NCBI GenBank assembly: GCA_007135745.1
Contig: SLIH01000242.1
Coordinates: forward strand, 1 to 5,797
Direction of reading: 5' to 3'
Source: Halomonas sp.
Lineage (GTDB): Bacteria; Pseudomonadota; Gammaproteobacteria; Pseudomonadales; Oleiphilaceae
Length of the DNA stretch: 5,797 bases
Part shown: one piece after another, positions 1 to 5,797 of the stretch
Layout of the letters: the number at the start of each line of letters is the position of its first letter
Numbering within the stretch: the first letter of the stretch is position 1
The notes under the pieces: generated by a model
The model's input: the letters and a program-made list of their open reading frames with translations, nothing else
Told to the model about the DNA's origin: nothing
Database searches by the model: none
Program-made: the position numbers and the translations under genes

Positions 1-2067
1 GCCGAGGAAGGCAAGCTGGACCCGGTCATCGGTCGGGATGATGAAATCCGTCGCACCATTCAGGTGCTTCAGCGCCGTCAGAAAAACAACCCGGTGCTGA
101 TTGGTGAGCCCGGTGTCGGTAAGACCGCCATTGTCGAGGGTCTGGCCCAGCGTATTGTGGATGGCGAGGTGCCGGATGGCCTGAAGGACAAGCGGGTACT
201 GGCGCTGGATCTTGGTTCACTTCTGGCAGGTGCGAAATATCGGGGTGACTTCGAAGAGCGACTGAAGGCGCTGCTGAAAGAGCTGTCCAGGGAAGAAGGG
301 CAGATCATCCTGTTCATTGACGAGCTGCACACCATGGTCGGCGCCGGCAAGGCGGAAGGTGCCATGGATGCGGGCAATATGCTCAAGCCTGCCCTTGCTC
401 GCGGTGAGCTGCACTGTGTCGGCGCGACCACGCTCGACGAGTATCGCGAAAACATTGAAAAGGATGCAGCCCTTGAGCGGCGCTTCCAGAAGGTGCTGGT
501 CAATGAGCCCAACGAAGAAGACACCATTGCCATTCTGCGTGGCCTGAAAGAGCGCTACGAGGTGCATCACGGTGTCGATGTGACCGACGGCGCCATTATC
601 GCTGCAGCCAAGCTCTCCAGTCGTTACATCACGGATCGCCAGCTGCCGGACAAGGCCATTGATCTGGTCGATGAGGCGGCCAGTAAGATCCGTATTGAAA
701 TGGACTCCAAACCCGAGTCCCTGGACCGTCTGGAGCGTCGCCTGATTCAGTTGAAGATGGAACGAGAGGCCCTCAAGAAGGAAACGGATGACGCCTCGCG
801 TAAACGCCTGGAGGAACTTTCCGAACAGATCAGTGAGGTGGAGCGTGAGTACGCGGATCTTGAAGAGGTCTGGAATACGGAAAAGGCTTCCCTGCATGGC
901 GCCCAGAAAATCAAGGAGCAGCTCGAGGAAGCGCGCATTGAACTGGAGAATGCGCGACGTGCGGGTGATCTTCAGCGGATGTCCGAAATCCAGTACGGCA
1001 AGATCCCGGAGCTTGAACGCCAGCTCGATATGGCCAGCCAGGCCGAGATGATGGAAATGAAGCTGCTGCGCAACCGGGTCACCGACGACGAGATTGCCGA
1101 GGTGGTCTCCAAGTGGACCGGTATTCCGGTATCCAAGATGCTGGAGGGTGAGAAGGAAAAGCTCCTGCGTATGGAGGAAGAGCTGCATCATCGGGTCATC
1201 GGGCAGGACGAGGCGGTCAGCGCCGTCTGTAACGCGGTTCGCCGTTCACGGGCGGGGCTTTCCGACCCCCACCGGCCCAATGGGTCCTTTCTGTTCCTCG
1301 GGCCGACGGGTGTTGGTAAGACGGAGCTCTGCAAAGCATTGGCAAGCTACCTTTTTGATACCGAGGAAGCCATGGTTCGCATCGACATGTCCGAGTTCAT
1401 GGAGAAGCACTCCGTGGCTCGGCTGATCGGGGCGCCCCCTGGTTATGTGGGGTATGAGCAGGGTGGCTATCTGACCGAGGCGGTGCGCCGCAGACCATAC
1501 TCCGTATTGCTCCTGGACGAAGTTGAAAAGGCCCATGGCGATGTCTTCAACGTGTTGCTTCAGGTGCTTGAGGATGGGCGTCTTACCGACGGCCAGGGCC
1601 GGACGGTTGATTTCCGCAACACGGTCATCGTCATGACGTCCAACCTGGGTTCTGACCTGATCCAGAGCATGTCCGGAGAAGGGCAGTACGAACAGATGAA
1701 ATCCTCGGTCATGGACGTGGTGGGCACACACTTCCGGCCCGAGTTCATCAACCGGGTGGACGAAGTGGTGGTCTTCCATCCCCTGGGTACCGAGCAGATC
1801 GCAGCCATTGCCCGGCTGCAGATCGAACGGCTCAACCAGCGTCTGGCCGAGCAGGATCTGGCACTGGAGCTGACCGATCAGGCCATGGAGAAGCTCGCCG
1901 CGGTGGGTTATGACCCGGTCTACGGTGCCCGGCCGCTCAAGCGTGCGGTTCAGCGTTATCTGGAGAATCCGCTCTCCCAGCGGCTGCTGCAGGGTGAGTT
2001 TGAGCCTGACTCCACCATTGTGGTGGATGCTGAAGGGGATGAGTTCCGCTTTTCATCCCGCTCCTGA
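1..2067 (+). CDS. clpB: ATP-dependent disaggregase ClpB, C-terminal part (5' end outside window)
   Basis: ClpB is a cytoplasmic Hsp100 ring ATPase that threads aggregated proteins through its pore and hands them on together with DnaK/DnaJ/GrpE. The frame is open from base 1 and gives 688 residues; visible residue n corresponds to E. coli n+171, so about 171 N-terminal residues (N-domain and start of NBD1) are missing. NBD1 shows Walker A GEPGVGKT (35-42), pore-loop Tyr80 in KYRGDF, Walker B Asp107-Glu108 and arginine fingers 160-161. The coiled-coil middle domain spans about 238-353 and includes Tyr332, equivalent to Tyr503 of the DnaK-contact region. NBD2 has Walker A GPTGVGKT (434-441), pore Tyr482 in GYVGY, Walker B Asp506-Glu507, arginine finger Arg585 and sensor-2 Arg644 in GARPLKR. 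All key residues are intact and no frameshift is visible. The NBD1 Walker A, YRGDF-type pore loop and the long middle domain separate it from ClpA. The promoter lies outside the window, so heat-shock control cannot be judged here. Confidence 0.98.
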   Translation, partial: AEEGKLDPVIGRDDEIRRTIQVLQRRQKNNPVLIGEPGVGKTAIVEGLAQRIVDGEVPDGLKDKRVLALDLGSLLAGAKYRGDFEERLKALLKELSREEGQIILFIDELHTMVGAGKAEGAMDAGNMLKPALARGELHCVGATTLDEYRENIEKDAALERRFQKVLVNEPNEEDTIAILRGLKERYEVHHGVDVTDGAIIAAAKLSSRYITDRQLPDKAIDLVDEAASKIRIEMDSKPESLDRLERRLIQLKMEREALKKETDDASRKRLEELSEQISEVEREYADLEEVWNTEKASLHGAQKIKEQLEEARIELENARRAGDLQRMSEIQYGKIPELERQLDMASQAEMMEMKLLRNRVTDDEIAEVVSKWTGIPVSKMLEGEKEKLLRMEEELHHRVIGQDEAVSAVCNAVRRSRAGLSDPHRPNGSFLFLGPTGVGKTELCKALASYLFDTEEAMVRIDMSEFMEKHSVARLIGAPPGYVGYEQGGYLTEAVRRRPYSVLLLDEVEKAHGDVFNVLLQVLEDGRLTDGQGRTVDFRNTVIVMTSNLGSDLIQSMSGEGQYEQMKSSVMDVVGTHFRPEFINRVDEVVVFHPLGTEQIAAIARLQIERLNQRLAEQDLALELTDQAMEKLAAVGYDPVYGARPLKRAVQRYLENPLSQRLLQGEFEPDSTIVVDAEGDEFRFSSRS

Positions 2068-2080
2068 CACCTCAATGCAG

Positions 2081-2113
2081 AAGCCCCCGGCCTTGGCGGG
2101 TCGGGGGCTTTTT
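2081..2113 (+). terminator. Rho-independent terminator of clpB
   Basis: A 9-bp perfect stem, AAGCCCCCG (2081-2089) with CGGGGGCTT (2102-2110), encloses a 12-base loop. It is followed directly by T residues (T run 2109-2113). It lies 13 bases after the clpB stop. On the opposite strand the same stem is followed by CTGCATTG, not a T run, so it should act mainly on clpB transcripts and only weakly, if at all, on the convergent DUF4124 gene. Confidence 0.9.
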
Positions 2114-2140
2114 GTGTGCGATGCTTTAGGGCCGGTGCAG

Positions 2141-2596
2141 TCAGCAGTTCTCGTCAATGATTCCCTGCAACCTCTCTCTCTGCTCTTCCATCTCCTCGGG
2201 CGTCAGGAAGCGCTGCTCTCCGTCTTCCTCAACACGAACACGATTGTATGAGTCCAGCGTTTCCATGCCCTCCCGGGCACGCTCGCAGTTCTGGCGGCGA
2301 ATTTCAGCCAGAACTTCCGGATCCTGTTCCGGGGCGCCTTCGGCAGTGGCTTCATCGGATTCTGCATCGTCGTCGGGGCGCTCGGGGGCAGCCTCGTCCA
2401 CAGTTTGGGGTGAAATCCCCGTGCCCGTCGTGCGTGTGCGCACGCCGGTCTGTTCTGCCTGCTGACCAGGAGGCGGTGTTTCCGAGTAATGGACGTTACC
2501 TTGCTCGTCCACCCAGCGGTAGACGTCGCCTGCCTGCACGCTCAGGGAAGCCAGAAGCAAGGAAGTTAAAAAAAGTCGGATCATAGTGGGCACCAT
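2141..2596 (-). CDS. Exported DUF4124 domain-containing protein
   Basis: This 151-residue protein has no known biochemical role. The N-terminus is a signal peptide: Arg7, a hydrophobic stretch (about 8-18) and a probable cleavage after VQA (20-22), which points to the periplasm. The mature protein begins with the DUF4124 signature YRWVDEQGNVHYSETPP (26-42). A low-complexity, acidic linker rich in Glu, Asp and Ala follows (about 67-94). The C-terminal part is a charged helical segment with two cysteines, Cys104 and the very last residue Cys151, around a conserved-looking RFLTPEEMEEQRERL stretch (129-143). The two cysteines could form a disulfide in the periplasm (inference). Two starts are possible. 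ATG at 2596 has a GAGG 4 bases upstream. ATG at 2584 would give an equally good signal peptide (MIRLFLTSLLLASLSVQA) but only a weak GGTG upstream. The gene is convergent with clpB and divergent from ilvI; no partner gene is visible. Confidence 0.9.
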   Translation of the reverse strand: MVPTMIRLFLTSLLLASLSVQAGDVYRWVDEQGNVHYSETPPPGQQAEQTGVRTRTTGTGISPQTVDEAAPERPDDDAESDEATAEGAPEQDPEVLAEIRRQNCERAREGMETLDSYNRVRVEEDGEQRFLTPEEMEEQRERLQGIIDENC

Positions 2597-2600
2597 ATTG

Positions 2601-2604
2601 CCTC
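2601..2604 (-). promoter_or_regulatory. Candidate ribosome binding site of the DUF4124 gene
   Basis: On the minus strand GAGG lies 4 bases before the ATG at 2596 and 16 bases before the in-frame ATG at 2584. The first spacing is short but workable and the second too long, which slightly favours the start at 2596. Confidence 0.5.
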
Positions 2605-2697
2605 GGGGTTCCGTGTTTCGCCTTGTATTGGGGCTACCTGTAAATTTAGACCACTACTCGAATTCCGCAAAAAGCCGCCCCCGACAGCGCCTTACGG

Positions 2698-2722
2698 TTG
2701 ACACTGAATTATACCCTGTCAA
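2698..2722. repeat. Inverted repeat TTGACA-N13-TGTCAA in the divergent promoter region
   Basis: TTGACA (2698-2703) and TGTCAA (2717-2722) are exact reverse complements 13 bases apart. The left arm coincides with the candidate -35 of the ilv promoter, and the right arm overlaps the first base or two of its -10. Centre-to-centre spacing is 19 bases, just under two helical turns, as for a dimeric regulator. It may also be a by-product of promoter sequence; no regulator family is recognised. Confidence 0.35.
2708..2713 (-). promoter_or_regulatory. Candidate -10 element for the DUF4124 gene
   Basis: The minus strand carries a perfect TATAAT. The matching -35 is poor: the best reading is CAGGCA at a 19-base spacing (2733-2738), and no extended -10 TG is present. 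If used, transcription would start near 2701 and leave a 5' leader of about 105 bases. The element lies inside the spacer of the candidate ilv promoter on the other strand. Confidence 0.35.
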
Positions 2723-2742
2723 AATTGTTGATTGCCTGTATG

Positions 2743-2757
2743 CAGTTGAATTGTCTG
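2743..2757 (+). promoter_or_regulatory. Weak Lrp-like binding site candidate
   Basis: CAGTTGAATTGTCTG matches 11 of 15 positions of the E. coli Lrp consensus YAGHAWATTWTDCTR, including both outer CAG/CTG arms. Lrp activates ilvIH in E. coli. Here the site would lie just downstream of the predicted transcription start, not upstream as the main activating sites do, so its role is uncertain and the match may be chance. Confidence 0.25.
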
Positions 2758-2800
2758 GGTGGCAACCCCGCCTCTTTCCGTTCTCCTGCACCCATGCTGG

Positions 2801-2826
2801 ATGCCCGGGCCCTTCCTCCCGGGCGT
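2801..2826 (+). other. Strong GC-rich hairpin in the ilv leader
   Basis: GCCCGGG (2803-2809) pairs perfectly with CCCGGGC (2818-2824) around an 8-base pyrimidine-rich loop (CCCTTCCT). An added U-G and A-U pair gives 9 bp. It lacks a following T run, so it is not a standard intrinsic terminator. It could stabilise or fold the leader RNA. Confidence 0.55.
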
Positions 2827-2991
2827 TGGTTGCGCGCAATCAGGCTGTATGCCGGTACCCTCAGGATGCAGCCCGTCCGGAGATAACCTCCCTGTCGCGC
2901 CAGTATGGCAACAAGCCCGATTCAGCTTCCACAAGAAGCCGTTTCCGCGGGGCTCAGGCTGAAAACGAAAACTGAACATTCACTGCTGTAA

Positions 2992-2995
2992 GAGG
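2992..2995 (+). promoter_or_regulatory. Ribosome binding site of ilvI
   Basis: GAGG within AGAGGG lies 9 bases upstream of the GTG at 3005. This supports the GTG as the start, which also yields the N-terminus MELLSGGDM expected for this family. Confidence 0.8.
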
Positions 2996-3004
2996 GTAGT
3001 TACC

Positions 3005-4726
3005 GTGGAATTACTGTCTGGTGGAGACATGCTCGTCCGCGCGCTGAAGGACGAGGGTGTTGAATATATTTATGGTTATCCCGGCGGCGCCGCGCTGCAT
3101 ATCTACGACGCACTGTTTCGTCAGGATGATGTCAAACACCTACTTGTAAGGCACGAACAGGCCGCCACCCATATGGCGGATGGCTACGCCCGTGCCACCG
3201 GCGAGCCCGGCGTGGTTCTTGTAACCTCGGGACCCGGTGCAACCAACACCATTACCGGCATTGCGACTGCCTCCATGGATTCCATTCCCATGGTCGTCCT
3301 CTGCGGTCAGGTGGTTTCCAGCCTGATCGGCGAGGACGCATTCCAGGAAACCGACATGATCGGTGTGTCGCGCCCCATCGTTAAGCACAACATGACGGTG
3401 CGCCATCCTTCCGAGATACCGACTCTGGTCAAGAAGGCCTTCTATCTCGCCAAGACCGGACGGCCGGGGCCTGTTGTCCTTGATATTCCCAAGGATATGA
3501 CGGCGCCGAACGAGCACTACGAGTATCATTATCCGGATAAGGTCTCCCTGCGCTCCTACAATCCCGCCATGCGCGGACACGCCGGCCAGATCAAGAAGGC
3601 CGTGGACATGCTGCTTGCTGCCAGGCGCCCCATGATCTATGCCGGTGGTGGCGTCATTCTTGGCAGGGCATCAAAGGAGTTGACCGATCTGGCCCATGAG
3701 CTGGGTTATCCGGTCACCAACACCATTATGGGGTTGGGAGGTTTCCCGGCAACGGATCCTCAGTCGCTGGGTTGGCTGGGTATGCATGGGAGCTATGAAT
3801 CCAACATGGCCATGCACCACTCGGACCTGATTCTCGCTGTCGGTGCTCGATTTGATGATCGGGTCACCAATGCCACCGACAAATTCTGTCCGGGCGCTAG
3901 AATTATCCATATCGATATTGACCCGGCGTCCATCTCGAAGACCGTTCAGGCGGATGTTCCCATCGTCGGGCCGGTGCATTCCGTACTGAGCGAGATGCTC
4001 AGTCTGGTTCGGGAAAGCAGCGCCAGTCCCGACCAGGAGGCGCTGGATGCCTGGTGGAAGCAGATCCGCGAATGGGGCAAGTACCGTCCAAGGTACTACT
4101 ACGAAAAGAATGATGATCACATCATGCCCCAGGAGGTCATCGAGGCCCTTTACAAGGTGACCAACGGCGACGCTTACGTCACATCGGATGTGGGTCAGCA
4201 TCAGATGTTTGCGGCTCAGTACTATCCCTTTGACAAACCCAATCGCTGGATTAACTCCGGCGGCCTGGGAACCATGGGTTTTGGTTTCCCGGCGGCGATG
4301 GGTGTCAAACTCCATTTTCCTGACGAGGAAGTGGTCTGCGTTACGGGTGAGGGCAGTATCCAGATGAACATTCAGGAACTGTCGACCTGCAAGCAGTACG
4401 ATCTGCCGGTTAAGATCGTAAACCTCAACAATCAGGCGCTGGGCATGGTGAAGCAGTGGCAGGACATGAACTACGAAGCCCGCCACGCGCATTCGTACAT
4501 GGATTCGCTGCCTGATTTCGTCAAGCTGATGGAGGCCTATGGCCACGTAGGGATCAAGGTAACCAAGCGCGAGGAGCTGATGCCTGCGCTGGAGAAAGCC
4601 TTCGCCATGAAGGATAAATTGGTTTTCCTTGATATCTACGTGGATCCGTTCGAGCACGTCTACCCCATGCAGGTGGCGCGAGGCTCCATGAAAGACATGT
4701 GGCTCAGCAAGACGGAGAGGGTCTGA
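3005..4726 (+). CDS. ilvI: Acetolactate (acetohydroxyacid) synthase, large catalytic subunit
   Basis: This thiamine diphosphate enzyme condenses pyruvate with a second pyruvate to acetolactate, or with 2-ketobutyrate to acetohydroxybutyrate, the first shared step of branched-chain amino acid synthesis. It acts in the cytoplasm with the small subunit encoded next. At 573 residues it matches E. coli IlvI (574). The PYR domain (about 1-170) has the catalytic Glu51 in [19 protein letters not shown] central FAD-type domain follows (about 190-330), then the PP domain (about 370-540) with the cofactor/Mg motif GEGS (448-451) to NLNN (473-476), Glu449 standing where many homologues have Asp. Trp485 in KQWQDM matches the Trp that favours 2-ketobutyrate in E. 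coli AHAS II. Ser90 in ATASMDSIP replaces the usual Tyr. The GTG start is chosen for its spaced GAGG and family-typical N-terminus. Only 4 bases separate it from ilvH, so the two are surely co-transcribed. Many databases would name it ilvB. Confidence 0.97.
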   Translation: MELLSGGDMLVRALKDEGVEYIYGYPGGAALHIYDALFRQDDVKHLLVRHEQAATHMADGYARATGEPGVVLVTSGPGATNTITGIATASMDSIPMVVLCGQVVSSLIGEDAFQETDMIGVSRPIVKHNMTVRHPSEIPTLVKKAFYLAKTGRPGPVVLDIPKDMTAPNEHYEYHYPDKVSLRSYNPAMRGHAGQIKKAVDMLLAARRPMIYAGGGVILGRASKELTDLAHELGYPVTNTIMGLGGFPATDPQSLGWLGMHGSYESNMAMHHSDLILAVGARFDDRVTNATDKFCPGARIIHIDIDPASISKTVQADVPIVGPVHSVLSEMLSLVRESSASPDQEALDAWWKQIREWGKYRPRYYYEKNDDHIMPQEVIEALYKVTNGDAYVTSDVGQHQMFAAQYYPFDKPNRWINSGGLGTMGFGFPAAMGVKLHFPDEEVVCVTGEGSIQMNIQELSTCKQYDLPVKIVNLNNQALGMVKQWQDMNYEARHAHSYMDSLPDFVKLMEAYGHVGIKVTKREELMPALEKAFAMKDKLVFLDIYVDPFEHVYPMQVARGSMKDMWLSKTERV

Positions 4727-4730
4727 CATC

Positions 4731-5222
4731 ATGCGGCGCATCATCTCGATACTGATGGAAAACGAGCCCGGTGCACTCTCGCGTGTCGTCGGTCTTTTTT
4801 CCCAGCGAAACTACAACATAGAAACACTGACCGTGGCGCCGACCGAGGATCCCTCGCTGTCACGCCTGACCTTGACGACGGTCGGCTCGGACAAGGTCAT
4901 AGAGCAGATCACCAAGCAGCTCAACAAGCTCATTGAGGTGGTCAAGCTTGTGGATCTTACCGAGGGCAATCACATCGAGCGCGAGCTGATGCTGATCAAG
5001 CTCAAAGCCAGCGGTGCCCAGCGCGCGGAGATCAAGCGCACGGTGGACATCTTCCGTGGTCAGATCGTGGACGTCACCAGCACCGTTTACACGGTGCAGC
5101 TTACGGGCGATGGCGAAAAACTGGACGCCTTCATCCAGGCGGTAGGTACTGTTGGCGTGCTGGAAGTGGTACGATCCGGCGTTTCCGGTATTTCGCGGGG
5201 CGAGAAAGTGCTCTCGTTGTAA
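4731..5222 (+). CDS. ilvH: Acetolactate synthase, small regulatory subunit
   Basis: This subunit activates the large subunit and confers valine feedback inhibition. The 163 residues equal the length of E. coli IlvH and align with it throughout. The N-terminal ACT domain (about 4-77) starts ISILMENEPGALSRVVGLF and includes NYNIETLTVAPTED. Asn11, Gly14 and Asn29, positions at which changes relieve valine inhibition in E. coli, are all present, so a valine-sensitive enzyme is predicted. The C-terminal ALS small-subunit domain (about 84-160) includes RELMLIKLKASG, IFRGQIVDV and a final SGVSGISRGEK. The ATG is preceded by GGAGAGG inside the end of ilvI, about 10 bases upstream, which indicates coupled translation. 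Databases may call it ilvN. Confidence 0.97.
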   Translation: MRRIISILMENEPGALSRVVGLFSQRNYNIETLTVAPTEDPSLSRLTLTTVGSDKVIEQITKQLNKLIEVVKLVDLTEGNHIERELMLIKLKASGAQRAEIKRTVDIFRGQIVDVTSTVYTVQLTGDGEKLDAFIQAVGTVGVLEVVRSGVSGISRGEKVLSL

Positions 5223-5226
5223 GCTC

Positions 5227-5246
5227 GGGGAGCTTTCGGGCTCTCC
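5227..5246 (+). other. UUCG-capped hairpin between ilvH and ilvC
   Basis: GGGGAGCT (5227-5234) pairs with GGCTCTCC (5239-5246), 8 bp including two G-U pairs, around a TTCG loop. It begins 5 bases after the ilvH stop. A T run (5257-5261) follows only after a 10-base gap, so it does not look like an efficient terminator. It may protect the ilvIH mRNA end, or mark a processing or partial termination site before ilvC. No convincing promoter was found in the remaining spacer up to 5325. Confidence 0.5.
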
Positions 5247-5277
5247 ACTTGCGTCCTTTTTGAATGACTTTATTTGA

Positions 5278-5797
<520 letters not shown>

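Larger units (their letters stand above)
2698..2725 (+). promoter_or_regulatory. Candidate sigma-70 promoter of ilvIHC
   Basis: A perfect -35 hexamer TTGACA (2698-2703) is followed after 16 bases by CAAAAT (2720-2725), matching 4 of 6 of TATAAT; a 17-base spacing gives AAAATT with 3 of 6. Transcription would begin near 2732, about 270 bases before the ilvI start. It sits in the only markedly AT-rich stretch of the intergenic region. The weak -10 would fit an activated promoter, but that is inference. Confidence 0.45.
2733..3004 (+). other. Predicted long 5' leader of the ilv transcript
   Basis: This gene-free stretch precedes ilvI. It contains several possible hairpins: 2757-2768 (GGGT/ACCC), 2801-2826 (strong), 2879-2891 (GGAG/CTCC) and 2925-2939 (GCTTC/GAAGC). 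A possible long-range pairing joins GCAACC (2762-2767) to GGTTGC (2828-2833), and it would enclose the strong hairpin while excluding the 2757-2768 one. No hairpin is followed by a T run, and no short reading frame rich in Ile, Val or Leu codons with a ribosome site was found, so a classical attenuator is not supported. The extent depends on the unproven promoter at 2698-2725. Confidence 0.4.

Noticed and set aside
217..1191. A 324-codon open frame on the minus strand inside clpB
   Set aside because: It lies wholly antisense to an intact, motif-complete ClpB frame. Its translation shows no recognisable domain, and long antisense frames are common in GC-rich coding DNA.
64..2067. GTG at 64 as the start of clpB
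   Set aside because: The frame is open and ClpB-like upstream to base 1 ([18 protein letters not shown]), and this Val lies just before the NBD1 Walker A motif. The gene is simply cut by the window edge. The known internal start of E. coli ClpB (codon 149) would fall outside the window.
2081..2110. The clpB terminator as a bidirectional terminator also serving the DUF4124 gene
   Set aside because: On the minus strand the stem is followed by CTGCATTG and not by a T run, so intrinsic termination in that direction is not well supported.
2740..2886. A 48-codon ATG frame in the ilv leader as an attenuator peptide
   Set aside because: It has no ribosome site, no cluster of Ile/Val/Leu codons, and no terminator hairpin with a T run follows it.
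2586..2975. A 129-codon plus-strand frame across the intergenic region
   Set aside because: It overlaps the start of the DUF4124 gene on the other strand, lacks a ribosome site, has no recognisable domain and has composition like non-coding sequence.
3671..4744. A 357-codon open frame on the minus strand over ilvI
   Set aside because: It is antisense to the highly conserved IlvI frame, with no recognisable domain and no sign of its own gene structure; a shadow frame.
5249..5276. A separate ilvC promoter (TTGCGT, 16 bases, TATTTG)
   Set aside because: The -10 matches only 3 of 6 consensus bases and the -35 is imperfect; too weak to call.

Overview
The window reads as an ordinary stretch of chromosome from a gammaproteobacterium, probably a marine or halophilic member of the Marinobacter/Pseudomonas side of the class. 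The evidence is that IlvI, IlvH and IlvC resemble the Pseudomonas and E. coli proteins along their whole visible length, ClpB aligns to E. coli numbering without visible gaps, and a DUF4124-type periplasmic protein of a kind common in these bacteria is present. The genus is an inference from remembered family sequences; no search was run. No mobile element, CRISPR array, tRNA or rRNA is visible.

Layout: (1) 1-2067, + strand: the C-terminal four fifths of the ClpB disaggregase; the gene enters from the left edge. (2) 2081-2113: a clear Rho-independent terminator for clpB. (3) 2141-2596, - strand: a small exported DUF4124 protein, convergent with clpB. (4) 2597-3004: a 408-base gene-free region between the divergent DUF4124 gene and the ilv genes. 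It holds an AT-rich core (about 2698-2757) with promoter-like elements on both strands, an inverted repeat and a weak Lrp-like match, followed by a long GC-rich leader containing a strong hairpin. (5) 3005-4726 and 4731-5222, + strand: the large and small subunits of acetohydroxyacid synthase, 4 bases apart. (6) 5223-5325: a 103-base spacer with a UUCG-capped hairpin. (7) 5326-5797, + strand: the N-terminal part of ketol-acid reductoisomerase (IlvC), cut by the right edge.

IlvI and IlvH form the enzyme that makes acetolactate and acetohydroxybutyrate. IlvC isomerises and reduces these to the dihydroxy-acids. Together they supply the first two shared steps of valine, leucine and isoleucine synthesis. 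The IlvH residues tied to valine feedback in E. coli (Asn11, Gly14, Asn29) are present, so valine inhibition is expected. ClpB works with DnaK in heat-shock protein rescue and has no evident functional link to the ilv genes.

I found no convincing undescribed system. The least explained part is the 2597-3004 region, where transcriptional control of ilvIHC and of the DUF4124 gene may share the same DNA, and where a leader of roughly 270 bases precedes ilvI without a recognisable classical attenuator.
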